Source: Mycolicibacterium fluoranthenivorans
GTDB lineage: Bacteria; Actinomycetota; Actinomycetes; Mycobacteriales; Mycobacteriaceae
Assembly (NCBI RefSeq): GCF_011758805.1
Contig: NZ_JAANOW010000001.1
Span: forward strand, 2,418,001 to 2,482,000
Direction of reading: 5' to 3'
Length of the DNA stretch: 64,000 nucleotides
The position numbers and the translations under genes were made by a program. The notes beneath the pieces are model-generated. The model ran no database searches and was not told the origin of the DNA. It saw only the letters and a program-made list of their open reading frames with translations. The stretch's first letter is position 1. Every line of letters starts with the position of its first letter. This document shows, one piece after another, positions 63,064 through 64,000 of the stretch.

Positions 63064-63069
63064 TACTTT
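63064..63069 (+). promoter_or_regulatory. Leaderless -10 of the APC permease gene
   Basis: TACTTT fits TANNNT and ends 6 nt before the ATG at 63076. The preceding 90 nt to the divergent DUF2631 gene show no other element. Confidence 0.5.
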
Positions 63070-63075
63070 CCCAAG

Positions 63076-64000
63076 ATGGCAGGCAGTCGAGTCAAATCCG
63101 TCGAGCAGTCCATCGCCGATACCGACCAGCCGGGAACCCGGCTGCGCAAGGACCTCACCTGGTGGGACCTCACCGTGTTCGGGGTGTCCGTCGTCGTCGG
63201 CGCCGGCATCTTCACGGTCACGGCCTCGACCGCGGCCAACATCACCGGCCCGGCCATCTCGGTGTCCTTCGTCATCGCCGCCGTCACCTGTGGCCTGGCC
63301 GCGCTGTGCTACGCCGAGTTCGCCTCGACGGTGCCGGTGGCCGGCAGCGCCTACACCTTCTCGTATGCCACCTTCGGCGAGTTCGTGGCCTGGATCATCG
63401 GCTGGGATCTGATCCTGGAGTTCGCGATCGGTGCGGCGGTGGTGGCCAAGGGCTGGTCCAGCTACCTGGGCACCGTGTTCGGGTTCGCCGGCGGTACCAC
63501 CGAGATCGGCGCGCTCACCCTGGACTGGGGTGCGCTGCTGATCGTCGCGGTGGTGGCCACCCTGCTGGCCTTCGGCACAAAATTGTCCTCGCATTTCAGT
63601 GCCGTCGTCACCGCGGTCAAGGTGGCGGTGGTGCTGCTGGTGGTGATCGTCGGTGCGTTCTTCATCAAGGCGGCCAACTACACGCCGTTCATCCCTGCCC
63701 AGGAATCGGCGGACGCGACCGGCACCGGCCTGGATCAGTCGGTGTTCTCCCTGCTCACCGGCGCCGCGGGCAGTCACTACGGCCTCTACGGCGTGCTGGC
63801 GGGGGCTTCCATCGTGTTCTTCGCGTTCATCGGCTTCGATGTCGTCGCCACCACCGCCGAGGAGACCCGCGATCCGCAGCGCGACGTGGCCAAGGGCATC
63901 CTCGCCTCGCTCGCCGTGGTCACCCTGCTCTACGTCGCGGTATCGGTGGTGCTGTCCGGGATGGCGTCCTACACCGACCTCAAGCAGGCCGGGAACGGCC
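63076..64000 (+). CDS. APC-family amino acid permease (partial, 3' end outside)
   Basis: The first 308 residues are present. It starts [50 protein letters not shown], the classic APC helix 1 with the G-A-G-I-F loop. [40 protein letters not shown] is the helix 2-3 consensus, and [29 protein letters not shown] is helix 6. This is the YfnA/CAT-like branch for cationic or neutral amino acids. It is unlike the permease at 30.5 kb. Confidence 0.92.
   Translation, partial: MAGSRVKSVEQSIADTDQPGTRLRKDLTWWDLTVFGVSVVVGAGIFTVTASTAANITGPAISVSFVIAAVTCGLAALCYAEFASTVPVAGSAYTFSYATFGEFVAWIIGWDLILEFAIGAAVVAKGWSSYLGTVFGFAGGTTEIGALTLDWGALLIVAVVATLLAFGTKLSSHFSAVVTAVKVAVVLLVVIVGAFFIKAANYTPFIPAQESADATGTGLDQSVFSLLTGAAGSHYGLYGVLAGASIVFFAFIGFDVVATTAEETRDPQRDVAKGILASLAVVTLLYVAVSVVLSGMASYTDLKQAGNG

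Overview
The window is high-GC (roughly 68 percent) actinobacterial DNA and almost certainly comes from the genus Mycobacterium in the broad sense (a Mycolicibacterium-like environmental species). The backbone gene order khpA(end)-rimM-trmD-lppW-rplS-lepB-rnhB-DUF2469 ... yraN-comM-dprA-viuB-like ... xerC-M23 peptidase-rpsB-tsf-amidase ... MarR-pyrH-frr-cdsA-rlmN is the order I know from M. tuberculosis (about Rv2908c to Rv2880c, read in reverse). Other markers are a mycobacterial haemophore-like protein, lactate 2-monooxygenase, DUF2631, and many starts that look leaderless.

Layout. 1-4.9 kb: translation and secretion housekeeping genes. 4.9-7.6 kb: a dienelactone hydrolase, a class III CoA-transferase and a thioesterase. 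7.4-13.6 kb (minus strand): a ferric-iron ABC transporter (FbpA/B/C type) in one operon with a large adenylation-carrier-membrane acyltransferase fusion, behind a candidate IdeR/DtxR iron box. 13.7-15.5 kb: a DUF6745-like protein, a haemophore-like secreted protein whose 3' end is tandemly repeated, and a small unknown. 15.6-24.1 kb: yraN-comM-dprA, a siderophore-interacting protein, lactate monooxygenase, xerC, an M23 peptidase, rpsB-tsf and a clear terminator. 24.2-27.9 kb: an amidase, then a YgiB-like / glutathionylspermidine-synthase-like / DUF350 cassette. 28-34 kb: an ABC exporter, an APC permease and a copper amine oxidase in one run. 34-40.4 kb: a divergent MarR/methyltransferase pair with two palindromic operators, pyrH-frr-cdsA, an EamA transporter, a LysR regulator and rlmN.

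40.5-62.7 kb is an accessory catabolic region: a molybdopterin oxidoreductase, two paralogous TetR regulators and a third unrelated one, a phosphotransferase, a CoA-transferase, a GH3 glycosidase, two cytochromes P450, a Baeyer-Villiger-type monooxygenase, an SMP-30 lactonase, a thioesterase, an alcohol dehydrogenase, an HpcH/HpaI aldolase, an SDR, an HSL-family esterase, SRPBCC and DUF427 proteins, and an FAD-linked 2-hydroxyacid dehydrogenase. The chemistry implied is hydroxylation, oxidation to a ketone, lactone formation, ring opening, CoA activation and aldol cleavage of a cyclic compound, possibly released from a glycoside. The substrate is not evident.

The most interesting observation is a shared promoter/operator element in this region. 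TTTACA, a 17-nt spacer and a TGT-CACGCT-like box occur upstream of five transcription units (40478, 44402, 48322, 54772 and 60680). In four of them a start codon begins 6-8 nt after the box, as in a leaderless promoter. At the fifth unit-start (60.7 kb) that codon opens a 16-codon leader ORF whose stop overlaps the Shine-Dalgarno of the next gene. The five copies plus the paralogous TetR pair suggest one co-regulated, possibly undescribed catabolic regulon. The window ends inside an APC-family permease.
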